Shown: positions 42,067-54,502 of the stretch, piece after piece | Position numbering within the stretch: position 1 is the stretch's first letter | Layout of the letters: each line of letters begins with the position of its first letter | Assembly: GCA_030674185.1 (NCBI GenBank) | Contig: JAPXFY010000026.1 | Location: 57,795,794-57,859,793, forward strand | DNA length: 64,000 nucleotides | Direction: 5' to 3' | DNA from: Monoplex corrugatus | Lineage: Eukaryota; Mollusca; Gastropoda; Littorinimorpha; Ranellidae | Notes under the pieces: model-generated | The model's input: only the letters and a program-made list of their open reading frames with translations | Database searches by the model: none | Told to the model about the DNA's origin: nothing | Translations under genes and position numbers: made by a program

Positions 42067-44905
42067 ATATATAACTACGATGTCCCATTCAGACTTACAT
42101 GGTCTAACATATATAGAACTACGATGTCCCATTCAGACTTACATGGTATAACATATATCTACGATGTCCCAGTCAGACTTACATGGTCTAACATAGAACT
42201 ACGATGTCCCATTCAGACTTACATGGTCTAACATAGAACTACTATGTCCCATTCAGACTTATATGGTCTAACATAGACCTACGATGTCCCATTCAGGCTT
42301 ACATGGTCTAACATAGAACTATGATGTCCCATTCAGACTTACATGATCTAACATAGAACTATGATGTCCCATTCAGACTTACATGGTCTAACATAGAACT
42401 ACGATGTCCCATTCAGACTTACATGGTCTAACATAGAACTATGATGTCCCATTCAGACTTACATGGTCTAACATAGAACTATGATGTCCCATTCAGGCTT
42501 ACATGGTCTAACATAGAACTATGATGTCCCATTCAGACTTACATGGTCAAACATAGAACTACGATGTCCCATTCAGACTTACATGGTCTAACATAGAACT
42601 ATGATGTCCCTTTCAGACTTATATGGTCTAACATAAGAACTACGATGTTCCATTCAGACTTACATGGTCTAACATAGAACTATGATGTCCCATTCAGACT
42701 TACATGATCTAACATAGAACTATTATGTCCCATTCAGACTTACATGGTCTAACATAGAACTATGATGTCCCATTCAGACTTATATGGTCTAACATAGAAC
42801 TACGATGTCCTATTCAGATTTACATGGTCTAACATAGAACTATGATGTCCCTTTCAGACTTGCATGGTCTAACATAGAACTACGATGTCCCATTCAGACT
42901 TACATGGTCTAACATAGAACTACGATGTCCCATTCTGACTTACATGGTCTAACATAGAACTACGATGTCCCATTCAGACTTACATGGTCTAACATAGAAC
43001 TATGATGTCCCATTCAGACTTACATGGTCTAACATAGAACAATGATGTCCCATTCAGACTTACATGGTCTAATATAGAACAACGATGTCCCATTCAGACT
43101 TACATGGTCTAACATAGAACAACGATGTCCCATTCAGACTTACACAGCACAAACATGGAAATGTGATCAATGTTTCATTCAGACTGTGACACAGAAATTC
43201 AAAAACTTTAGCACAGAAGTACGATGTCCCATTCAGACTTTCACAACTTAAGAACAGAAGTCTGATGTCCCATTTAGATCAACAACTCCTCAATGCAGGA
43301 GTATGATATCCCACAGTCGTAAGGTAGAAGCGTGATGGGTCATTCAGACTCACACCGCTTTAACGTAGAAATGTGATGTCCCATTCAGACCTACACAACC
43401 TTAACATATAAGTATGAACATGTCCTATTCAGATTTACACAGTCTTAACACAGAATTGAAATATCCCAATTAGATTTACACAGCCTTCACATAGAAGTGT
43501 AATAACTCATTCAGACTTATATACAGTCTTAACATAGAAGTCTTATTAATGTCCCAGTCAGACTAACACATTTGAACCATAGAAGTGAGATGTCCCATTC
43601 AGCCTCACTATAGAACTATCACGTCCCTTTCAGACTTACACAACCTCACTATAGAACTATCATGTCCCATTCAGACTTACACAACCTCACTATAGAACTA
43701 TCACGTCCCATTCAGACTTACACAACCTCACTATAGAACTATCATGTCCCATTCAGACTTACACAACCTCACTATAGAACTATCATGTCCCTTTCAGACT
43801 TACACAGCCTCACTATAGAACTATCACGTCCAATTCAGACTTACACAGCCTCACTATAGAACTATCACGTCCCATTCAGACTTACACAGCCTCACTATAG
43901 AACTATCACGTCCCTTTCAGACTTACACAACCTCACTATAGAATTATCATGTCCCTTTCAGACTTACACCGCCCCACTATAGAACTATCACGTCCCATTC
44001 AGACTTACACAGCCTCACTATAGAACTATCATGTCCCTTTCAGACTTACACAACCTCACTATAGAACTATCAAGTCCCTTCAGACTTACACAGCCTCACT
44101 ATAGAACTATCATGTCCCATTCAGACTTACACAGCCTCACTATAGAACTATCATGTCCCTTTCAGACTTACACAGCCTCACTATAGAACTATCACGTCCC
44201 ATTCATACTTACACAGCCTCACTATAGAACTATCATGTCCCATTCAGACTTACACGGCCTCACTATAGAACTATCACGTCCCTTTCAGACTTACACAACC
44301 TCACTATAGAACTATCACGTCCCATTCAGACTTACACAGCTTCACTATAGAACTATCATGTCCCATTAGACTACACAGCTCACTATAGAACTATCACGTC
44401 CCATTCAGACTTACACAAGCCTCACTATAGAACTATCACGTCCCATTCAGACTTACACAACCTCACTATAGAACTATCATGTCCCTTTCAGACTTACACA
44501 ATCTCACTATAGAACTATCACGTCCCATTCAGACTTACACAGCCTCACTATAGAACTACCACGTCCCATTCAGACTTACACAGCCTCACTATAGAACTAC
44601 CATGTCCCATTCAGACTTACACAGGTTTAATATAGAACTTTGATGTCCCATTCAGACTTACACAGCCTCACTATAGAACTACCACGTCCCATTCAGACTT
44701 ACACAGGTTTAATATAGAACTTTGATGTCCCATTCATACTTAAACAACTTAAACATAGAACTATGATGCCCCATTCAGACTTAATCAGATTAAACATAGA
44801 ACTGTTCCATTCACAGGTATACATCTCAAACAGAAAACCGTGATCTCTCATTCAGTCTTAAGATCTCAAACATGGAAGTGTGTTAGATACACACAGCCTT
44901 AAAAC
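42067..44905. repeat. S40 satellite, third segment
   Basis: Block B continues to about 43140. Irregular units follow (43140-43600), then block D (43600-44720) with a CCTCACTATAGAACTATCAY second half and GTCCCATTCAGACTTACACA first half, again 40 bp. Decayed monomers run to about 44905. Blocks B and D each show a CG/TG alternation at one position. Confidence 0.95.
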
Positions 44906-45102
44906 AGGGGAAGTAGTGTGTGTATATGTGCGTGCGCGCGTAACTGCCTACGTGCATGTGTGCGTGTGTGTGCGTGTATGCGTGTGACTGTGTGTGTGCG
45001 TATACATGCATGTGTGTGCGTGTGTATGCATGTGTGTGTGCATGTGTGTGTGTGTGTGTGTGTGCATATGTGTGTGCATATGTGTGTGTATGTAGTGTGT
45101 GT

Positions 45103-45142
<40 letters not shown>

Positions 45143-45180
45143 GTGTACGTGCGCGCGTGTACGTGCGCGTGTGTCTGTGT
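44906..45180. repeat. (TG)n microsatellite with GC and CA variants
   Basis: Imperfect TG/TGCG/TGCA repeat at the end of S40. Cys-Val and His-Thr frames are artefacts. Confidence 0.95.
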
Positions 45181-46065
45181 GACAAAAAGGTGTCAGCAAG
45201 ACCTTGTCACTTTTTCATGATGGATCTTTACCAAACACAGGTCGAAGATGTGCACTATTGAAGAATGGCAAATAGGTAAGTATGGAAATTACGCCATTAA
45301 GGTCATAGTCACACAGACCAAAAGAGTGATGACTATCAGCACTTTTTGATCAAGATGTGTGAACATCACTTTCTCAGAAACTTCTTCTCATATTTGCATT
45401 CTGTTTTCACTGTTGTGACAATCTACGTGGTCTTCACCTCCCGTTTTTTTTTTTTATTTCATCCAATGCTTCTTCAAGATCACAGAGACTTTAAGGAGTA
45501 AAAAAAATCTGGATTGTCATCTGAACGTTTAAAATTTCAAACTGATTTTCTATCAGTGTACACATAAGCTCGGTCTCCGCCATTGTTACAGAAACGGTCA
45601 CACAATAGGGAAAAAAACCCTACTTCTTTCGTATGTACAGTAGTACTACTAGTAGTAGCATCATTACAAATTACACTGAACATAACCATAACCATTTTCA
45701 CAAGTTTAGTACATGTAACATCTGACTGGCGAATGTCGTAGTTTAGATGACCTTGGCATATATCTCCAAGACTGTTGAAATATACACGTCTCCCTTTAAC
45801 TTTTTGACTTATAACCCGAATGTAATAAATTCTGGACTGTGCAGTTCAATAATGACTTGCCATAAAATATGGAGAAAAAAACTCTATGTCTATTCTTATC
45901 TCTTTATATTAATTTCCTTACTTGCTTGAACCATGTAACCTCGACAGTCGATACTTATACTGAACTAAATTGTACGACAGCAAACACCCCAAATCCCGTT
46001 TTTATTATGCTTCAAGAGTACGGGGTGGTTGCTCCAAGGTTCTAATTTAAAAAAAAGTTCCTTCC
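45181..46065. other. no gene recognised
   Basis: Ordinary AT-rich sequence. A short open frame at 45747-45929 has no family resemblance. Confidence 0.45.
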
Positions 46066-46366
46066 ACTCAAGAGCAGGTGGTTTCTAAGGAGAAATTAAG
46101 AGTTCCATGGAAACAAACGAGACAGTCTTGAAAGAGGCAAACACAAAAAGAACGAAAAGGCAAACAACACTGACAGGACATTTTACGAGGCAACAGAAAT
46201 TTAAGCACCTGGTCACAACAGGAACACTGAGGGGAACATGAGCACCAGGTAGACCCAGGGAGAATATCGGAAGACCGAGAAGATGAAAGATGTACTTGTA
46301 ACGACAAAAGATGGAATCGTATGGAGGGTCATGATCGCCAACGCCATGCGGCAGGACACATGATGA
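46066..46366 (+). mobile_element. decayed 3' end of the RTE-like family
   Basis: Matches 13530-13870: AGAGTTCCATGG, AAACGAGACAGTCTTG, CACCTGGTCACAAC, GGTAGACCCAGGGAGA, and the end CGCCAACGCCATGCGGCAGG followed by ACACATGATGAT. Frames are broken. It is a 5'-truncated copy. Confidence 0.8.
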
Positions 46367-46523
46367 TTAGCGTTTCACAGGTCCCTCTCCCCTCTTCCAC
46401 TCTGTCCCCACTTCAAGACCTTACGAGCACAAAGTGTTTTGCGTGGGCTCAGGGAGTGTGCCAGATGAGTGCTGGTAGATTTGGGTGGAGCGCATACTGA
46501 ATTATCCGAGAGCGATGACTCTC
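46367..46523. other. spacer between two oppositely oriented RTE relics
   Basis: No supported feature. Confidence 0.4.
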
Positions 46524-46528
46524 TCATG

Positions 46529-46574
<46 letters not shown>

Positions 46575-46830
46575 GTGCCCTGCCGCATGGCGTTGGCGAT
46601 CATGGCGCTCCATATGCATCTATCCCTTGTTGCCGCAAGCTGATCTTCCACCCTCTCTGTCCTCAGCCACCCTGCACGTCCGTCCAATATTTTCTCCCTC
46701 GGTCTACCTGGTGCTCTCTTTCTCTCCGACTTTCCCGTCGTGACCAGGTGCTCTAATTCCCCTTTCCTCATAAAATGGCCTATAAATGTTGCCTGTCTTT
46801 TCTTGATCTTCCTTATCAATGATCCCTCTC
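46524..46830 (-). mobile_element. 5'-truncated 3' end of the RTE-like family with (ATG)n tail
   Basis: On the minus strand the frame reads MIRKIKKRQATFIGHFMRKG, then ELEHLVTTGKSERKRAPGRP and ANAMRQGT, matching the end of the RTE ORF at 13610-13866. It is followed by a (ATG)n tail of about 46 bp (plus strand CATCAT, 46527-46572), an expanded version of the ATGATGATG tail of the full-length copy. Confidence 0.85.
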
Positions 46831-46842
46831 ATGTACAAATTC

Positions 46843-46847
<5 letters not shown>

Positions 46848-46925
<78 letters not shown>
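46848..46925. repeat. (CT)n microsatellite
   Basis: About 78 bp of pure CT. Confidence 0.95.
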
Positions 46926-46927
<2 letters not shown>

Positions 46928-47049
46928 GTTTTCTTTGGTCTAGAACCCAGATAATACTCCCCCTCCAGGTCCCTCCCTGTGTTACAAATTAACGCAAGAC
47001 TCAACTGTCTCACTAACAGCATAATTATTTTTTGTGGGAATGCTACAAG

Positions 47050-47707
47050 GGAGGCCCGGAATAGAGGAAATGGCACTATCAGGCCCGAAATAGAGGAAAT
47101 GGCACTATCAGGCCCGAAATAGAGGAAATGGCATTGTGAGGCGCGAAGTAAAGAAAATGGCACTATCAGGCCCGAAGTAAAGGAAATGGCACTGTGAGGC
47201 CCGTAGTAAAGGAAATGGCACTGTGAGGCCCGAAGTAAAGGAAATGGCACTGTGAGGCCCGAAGTAAAGGAAATGGCACTATGAGGCCTGAGATACGGAA
47301 TGGCACTATGAGACCTGAGATAAGGAATGGCACTACGAGACCTGCAGTAAAGAAAATGGCACTACTCGGCCTGAAATAAAGGAAACGGCACTATTAGGGC
47401 CGAAGTAAAGGAAATGACATTAAGAGGCCTGAAATAAAGGATATGGCAAAATCAGGCCCGAAATAAAGGAAATGGCACTATCAGGCCCGAAATAAAAGAA
47501 ATGGCACTATCAGGCCCGAAATAAAAGAAATGGCACTGTCAGGCCGGAAATAGAGGAAATGGCACTATCAGGCCGGAAATAAAGGAACTGGCGTTATGAG
47601 GCCCGAAGTAAAGGAAATGGCACTATGAAGCCTGAGATAAGAAATGGCACTATTAGACCCACAGTAAAGGAAATGGTACTACGAGGCACTAAAATTTAAT
47701 AGAGGAA
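47050..47707. repeat. S29 minisatellite, first segment (29-bp monomer)
   Basis: Repeats of GGAAATGGCACTATCAGGCC plus CGAAATAAA with substitutions. It is interrupted at 47708 by CR1-B. Confidence 0.95.
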
Positions 47708-47979
47708 ATAATAATAATAATAATAATGTTTATTTGTATAGCGCATATTCCATATAAAAACATGCTCACCAGCGCTTTACATTTCGCAAGAAGGGCAAAA
47801 GGTGATAAAAAATGTTCACAATTACATACACAATAAGATAACAACAAACATTAAAGCTATACAAGTAAGAAGACACATAAGAAACCACAGAATATTAAAA
47901 TTTAAACACTGACTTATGTAATGAAGAAAGATTAACAGATTTTTCATATGAATAAAGAGGTATACTGTGTTTATATATT

Positions 47980-48062
47980 GCTGCGTGTGTGTGCTTGCGT
48001 ACGTGTGTGTGTACATGTGTGTGTGCGTGCGTGTGCGTTGCTGTGCGCGTGTGTTTGTAAGA

Positions 48063-48135
<73 letters not shown>

Positions 48136-48489
48136 TGTGTGTGTGTGTGTGTGTGTGCGTGTGCTATGTTTGCATGCGTGTGTGTGTGTTTATGCATGCA
48201 ATAGTTGTACATAAAATTATAATCAATATTTTGAATGAAGATAAAAACAGAAAAATTCTAATCCATATACAGGAAAAACATTACAACTTCAGTATTACAG
48301 CATTAATATCTTGACAATCAAAATTCCTCACAAATTATGAACTATTCGCATATCATACATCACAATTTACATACAAACAAAGATTTGAAAAAGTTTCTTA
48401 AAGTATTTCAGTCTCTTTCCCACTCAATTTCTCCCCTATCCCTTCCTCAGCTGTACACATACAGTGATACACACACATGCTCACTCAAG

Positions 48490-48578
<89 letters not shown>

Positions 48579-48600
48579 ACATGCACGCACACACACACCT
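47980..48600. repeat. (TG)n, (GA)n and (CA)n tracts inside the CR1-B 3' UTR
   Basis: TG at about 48063-48097, GA at about 48098-48133, TG to 48160, and CA at about 48497-48600. The same order (reverse complement) is present at 56200-56780 in the plus copy, so these belong to the element. Confidence 0.85.
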
Positions 48601-48681
48601 TGCTCTATAGGCCCTTATACAAAATACTGTTATACAGGCAGGAGAGATTAGTCTGATGACAGACTTGCAAACTAAGGCTCT

Positions 48682-49205
48682 TCAGGTTAGATGAGTTTGA
48701 AAGAGGTGGGTTTTCAGGTGCCGTTTGAAGGTTGAGAAACACTTAGTTTTTCTGAGAGACAGTGGTAGAGAGTTCCATACATTTGGGCCAAAGACAGAGA
48801 AAGATTTTTTACCAAAGGTGTCTAGAGAGAAGCGAGGAACAGTCAACAGTGAGGTGTCAGAAGAGCGGAGCGTTCGAGAAGGTTTGTAACCCTGCAGGAG
48901 GTTGGCAAGATAGGATGGCATGTTCTCGTGATAGATACACTGAAAGCAGAGACAGGCAACTTTATATTGAATCGTAGCCTTTACCGGGAGCCAATGAAGT
49001 GTTCTAAGCAGAGATTTTGCACTCTCACGCCTGGGCTTGCGGAGAACAAGGCGAGCCGCGTGGTTCTGTATGCGCTGAAGTTTAGATAGTTGATTGTCAT
49101 GGAGACCTGCGAATAGAGAGTTACAATAGTCCAGTCTAGATAGTATGAAAGAGACAGCAAGCTTGTTGGTAGCATCAGTGGAAAGGAAGGAGCGAATCTT
49201 ACCAA
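48682..49205 (-). pseudogene. CR1-B RT C-terminal fragment (minus copy)
   Basis: Two frames: VRFAPSFPLMLPTSLL-type out-of-phase reading upstream, and in the correct frame MPSYLANLLQGYKPSRTLRS to LPLSLRKTKCFSTFK and HLKTHLFQTHLT, the normal C-terminus. The plus copy has an extra A in this A-run and loses that end. Confidence 0.8.
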
Positions 49206-49225
49206 TTCTTACAATCTTACAATCT

Positions 49226-52165
49226 TACAAATGGCACTATCCGGTCCGAAATAGAGGAAATGGCACTATCCGGCCCGAAATAAAGGAAATGGCACTATCC
49301 AGCCCGAAATAAAGGAAATGGCAAAATCAGGCCCGAAATATAGGAAATGGCACTATCCAGCCCGAAATAAAGGAATTGGCACTATCCAGCCCGAAATAAA
49401 GGAAATCGCACTATCCAGCCCGAAATAAAGGAAATGGCACTATCCAGCCCGAAATAAAGGAAATGGCACTGTCCGGCCTGAAATAAAGGAAATGGCACTA
49501 TCACGCCTTTAATAAAGGAAATGGCAGTGTCACGCCTTTAATAAAGGAAATGGCACTATCAGGAAAGAAATATAAGAAATGGCACTATCAGGCCCGTAAT
49601 AAAGGAAATGGCACTATCAGACCCGGAATAAAGGAAATGGCACTATCAGACCCGGAATAAAGGAAATGGCACTATCAGACCCGGAATAACGGAAAAGGCA
49701 CTATCAGGCCCGAAATAAAGGAAATGGCACTATCAGACCCGAAATAAAGGAAATGGCACTATCAGACCCGAAATAAAGGAAATGGCACTATCAGGCCCGA
49801 AATAAAGGAAATGGCACAATCATTCACGAAATAAAGGAAATGGCACAATCATTCACGAAATAAAGGAAATGGCACAATCATTCACGAAATAAAGGAAATG
49901 GCACAATCATTTACGAAATAACGGAAATGATATTATGAGGCCCGAAATAAAGGAAATTTCATGAAGCCTGAGATAAGGAATGGCACGTTTAGACCCACAG
50001 TATAGGAAATGGCATTACGATGCATGAAATAAGGGAAATGACATTACGAGGCCCGAAATAAAGGAAATGACACTATGAAGCCCGAAATAAGGGGAATCAC
50101 ATTATAAGGCACGTAATAAAGGAAACGGCACAATGAGGCCTGAGATAAGGAATGGCACTATGAGACCTGCAGTAAATGAAATGGCACTACGAGGCTAAAA
50201 TAAACGAAATGACATTATTAGGCCCGAAATAAAGGAAATGGCACTATCAGGCCCGAAATAAAGGAAATGGCACTATCAGGACCGATATAAAGGAAATGGC
50301 ACTATCAGGACCGATATAAAGGAAATGGCACATATCAGGACGATATAAAGGAAATGGCACTATCAGGCCCGATATAAAGGAAATGGCACTATCAGCCGAT
50401 ATAAAGGAAATGGCACTATCAGGCCCGATATAAAGGAAATGGCACTATCAGGCCGAAATAAAGGAAATGGCACTATCAGGACCGATATAAAGGAAATGGC
50501 ACTATCAGGACCGATATAAAGGAAATGGCACTATCAGGCCGGAAATAAAGGAAATGACATTATAGATCATGAAATAATGGAAATGCCATTATGAGGCACG
50601 AAATAATTGAAATGGCACTATGAAGCCTGAGATAAGGAATGGCACTATTAGACCACAGTAAAGGAAATGGTACTACGAGGCATGAAATAGAGTCAATGGC
50701 ACTATCAGGCCCGTAATAAAGGAAATGGCACTATCAGGACCGATATAAAGGAAATGGCACTATCAGGACCGATATAAAGGAAATGGCACTATCAGGCCCG
50801 ATATAAAGGAAATGGCACTATCAGGATCAATATAAAGGAAATGGCATTATCAGGCCCGAAATAGAGGAAATGTCACTATCAGGCCCGAACTAAAGGAAAT
50901 GGCACTATCACCACTGAGGTAAAGGAAATGGCACAATCAGCCCTGAGGTAAAGGAAATGGCACTATCAGGCCCGAAATAAACTAAATGGCACTATCAGGC
51001 CCGAAATAAACTAAATGGCACTATCAGGCCTGAAATAAAGGAAATGGCACTATGAGGCCGGAAATAAAGGAAATAGGACTATGAGGCCCGAAAAAAAAAT
51101 GGCACTATCAGTCCCGAAATATATTAAATGGCACTATCAGACCCAAAATAGAGGAAATGGCTCTATTGGGCCCGAAATAGAGGAAATAGCACTGTCAAGC
51201 CCTAAATAGAGGAAATAGCACTATCAGGCCTGAAATAGAGGAAATGGCACTATCAGGCCCGAAATAAAGGAAATGGACTATCAGGCCCGAAATGAAGGAA
51301 ATGGCACTATCAGGCCCGAAATAAAGGAAATGGCAGTATCAGCCCTGAGTTAAAGGAAATGGCACTATCGCCGTGAGTTAAGGAAATGGCACTATCAGGC
51401 CTGAAATAGAGGAAATGCACTATCAGGCCTGAAATAGAGGAAATGGCACTATCAGGCCCGAAATAAAGGAAATGGTACTATCAGGCCTGAAATAAAGGAA
51501 ATGGAACTATCAGGCCGAAATAAAGGAAATGGTACTATCAAGCCTGAAATAGAGGAAATGGTACTATCAAGCCTGAATAGAGGAAATGGTACTATCAAGC
51601 CTGAAATAAAGGAAATGGTACTATCAAGCCTGAAATAGAGGAAATGGTACTATCAAGCCTGAATAGAGAAATGGTACTATCAGCTGAAATAGAGGAAATG
51701 GCAGTATCAGGCCCGAAATAGAGGAAATAGCACTACCAGGTCGGAAATAGGGGAAATGGCACGATAAGGCCCGAAATAATGTAATTTTCACTATCAGCCC
51801 CGAAATATAGGAAATGGCACAATCAGGCCCAAAAATAATGGAAATGGCACTATCAGGCCCGAAATAGAGGAAATGGCACCATCAAGCCCGAAATAAAGGA
51901 AATGGCACTATCAGGCCCGAAATAAAGGAAATGGCACTATCAGGCCCGAAATAAAGGAAATGGCACTATCAAGCCCGAAATAAAAGGAAAATGGCACTAT
52001 CAGGCCCGAAATAAAGGAAATGGCACTATCAGGCCCGAAATAAAGGAAATGGCGCTATCAGGCCCGAAATAAAGCAAATGGCACTATCAGTCGTGAAATA
52101 ACAGAAAATGGCACTATCAGGCCCGAAATTTTAAGGAAATGGCACTATCAGGTCCATAAATTACT
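49226..52165. repeat. S29 minisatellite, main array
   Basis: About 100 monomers of 29 bp (AAATGGCACTATCAGGCCCG core). Variants are locally grouped: CAATCATTCACG (49810-49910), AGGACCGATATAAAGG (50270-50540, 50720-50830) and TACTATCAAGCCTGAAATAG (51530-51680). No ORF is maintained. Confidence 0.95.
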
Positions 52166-53780
52166 TACAGACTGGTCTGATTAATTACCATTCACTCTCA
52201 CTGAAGAAGTTTATTTGAAATAAAACATGACATGCTTAAAAGACAATATTAGACTGTTACAGCAGTGAAAAAAAAGTGTCAGCTGTTCCACCATGGAAAA
52301 TGGCCTACTGTTATTATGCTCAAAAAGTGTTGATATTAGACACTTGTCTGGTCCATGTGACCTAACCCTTCCACTTTCGCCTTCTCAGTGGTCCACACTT
52401 TTCGACCAAAATTAAGTAAAATCCACCCCGAAACAATTGGCAATTTCTTGCCAATATTGACATTGTAGTCACACACGCACACACAGACAACTGAAGTGTG
52501 TAAACATAGAATGTGTAGAAACTGAACAAAAATTTAACAAGTTTTGAGTAAGGTACTTAACTAGAAAGAAGACTCGATAAAGAATCACAAAAAAGCTCCA
52601 AAACTACAAAAAATGTAGACTTAACACATCCAGCAAAAATACATACAAATAACGCACAAAACAATTACAAGAACAAACCATACCATTGACTTGTTAAAAA
52701 AATTGCACACCAAAGATCGGTCGGGAAAATCTGCAAGATAAAGAATCCAGACAAATGGTATGGGAATGGTATTTCCAAAGAAATGTGACTGGAATGCCAC
52801 TGAAAGGTATTATTTTTTTAAAAACTTGCTTAATAGGAAAAAGGAGACATGCAAACTAAAGCCACAAGCTAGCCATGGCAATGCTTGAAAGAATCGGTGA
52901 ACACTCATACATGAACCAGAAGACCTACAGAGTGAAATAGTAATCCTTTGTAGATGGAGAAAAAGTAATGGGTAAATCACTTTTAAGAAGGAAAAAAACC
53001 CTGTAGAGACAGAAATAATAATTAACTACCGTTAAAGTCATGAATTGAGAGAAATTCAGACTTTTGGCTTTTCATCTAGACGTACCCATCATATTAAAAG
53101 AAATGTGTAAAGTGTTTAATACGAGAAATGAGAATTCGCCACGCATTGCATGAATCATAAACACAATTATGAAAAATGAGTCTCGATTATTAAACATATT
53201 TCCCAAGTGCAAAAAAGCAGCAGGAAAAAGCAAGCCATGGCCTGAGATGGTTTTCCGAAAGATCAGAACTAATACTCATATTGCGTAATGTTGCCGCTGT
53301 TTGACAGGATAATCGCCTTGAATGAATATACGGTGCTGAAATATGGTTCTACTATAAAATGCATCTCTGTGACATTGCACGTCATTTTAAATTCAACCCA
53401 TGAAAAACAATTTTATATGAATTATAATCAATTGCAAACAGTTTTTTTCAAAAATGAAAAAAAAAAAAACCTCCAAGAAATCAAAGAAAAATCCAAAGAA
53501 ACGAAAACAAATCTGAATCTACTGGCACCACTTTGACGATTACTTATCAATATACAGAACATGCCAACATTCTTCATGCATATAAAAGAACCGAACCATG
53601 CACGTTATTTATTTCATATGATTTAGTATTCAGAACGGACACATAAACCTTGAAAATACTTTAATTTCGTTGAAAACATCTCTATGCGGCTGGAACAAAT
53701 TAAGTATGGAGTGAAGTAACATTACCAGACATGAGTTAAGAGAGCGCATTAACAAGACCTAGAAAAAAAATGATACAATA
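52166..53780. repeat. duplicated spacer segment, copy 1
   Basis: About 1.6 kb that pairs by eye with 57185-58440. Shared words include TTAATTACCAT, GACATGCTT, ACTGCTACAGCAGTGAAAAA-type, GGTGACCTGACCCTTCC-type and GAATATACGGYGCTGAA. An 82-codon open frame (53288-53536) is not preserved in the duplicate and is rejected as a gene. Confidence 0.65.
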
Positions 53781-54502
53781 AGGCCTCAAATGGCACAATA
53801 AGGTGTAGGGTTAAGGAAATGGCGGTATAGGGTTCGAGATAAGAAACGACAGTATGAAACTTGAGAAAGAACGGGATAAAATGTAAAAAATGTACAGGAG
53901 GCCTTTTGTCACCAGGTACAATAAAATGCTATGAGGCCTCAGATAAAATCAATGGAACTATGAGGCACGAGATAAAGAAAATAGTACTATGATGGCTGAG
54001 AAAAAGGAAAAGATACTATGATGTCAGAAATAGACGAAATGATACAATGATGCCAGAGATAAAGGAAAATGTATGATACCTGACATAAAGGAAATGGCAC
54101 TATGTGGCATGAGATAAAGGAAATGATACCACTATGCCCGATATAAAGGAAATTGCATGATATCTGATATAAATGTATGATATCTGATATAAATGTATGA
54201 TATCTGATATAAATGTATGATATCTGATATAATAGGGAATGGCACTATGTGGCATAAGATAAAGGAAATGGTAACATTACAGGTTGAGCTGAAAGGAAAT
54301 GGCACTGGTGGGCCTGAGATAAAGAAAATGGCACAATAAAACCTGAGAAAAAGGAAATAGAAATATAATGATTGAGATATAAAAGACATTGGCAGTATGA
54401 GGTAAAAGATAAAGGAAATTAAACAATGAGGCAAAAGGTAAATTAAATGGCATTTGAGATCTGAGATTAGAGATGGCATTATTAGACCCAAGATACAGAA
54501 TG
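53781..54502. repeat. degenerate S29-family minisatellite
   Basis: Irregular GGAAATGGCACTATG and GAGATAAAGG units, with four tandem GATATCTGATATAAATGTAT units at about 54157-54230. It is interrupted by CR1-B. Confidence 0.85.

Larger units (their letters stand above)
47708..49209 (-). mobile_element. CR1-like LINE, family CR1-B, minus-strand copy inserted in S29
   Basis: The minus strand matches 55600-57056 of the plus copy: the RT C-terminus, a long 3' UTR with (CA)n, (GA)n and (TG)n tracts, and the terminal TGCGCTATACAAATAAACAT then (ATT)n. It is 5'-truncated at CAGAATTGGT-like sequence near 49209 and followed by three TCTTACAA units (49210-49225). Confidence 0.9.

Noticed and set aside
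41806..42231. Plus-strand frames over CR1-A copy 2
   Set aside because: They are antisense shadows of the RT and satellite. The RT motifs are on the minus strand.
31109..44905. Possible CRISPR array (regular 40-bp spacing)
   Set aside because: Adjacent monomers are similar along their whole length with no unique spacers, and the locus is eukaryotic. It is satellite DNA.
53288..53536. 82-codon frame in duplicated spacer 1
   Set aside because: The homologous segment at 58010-58276 does not preserve the translation, so it is not under coding constraint.
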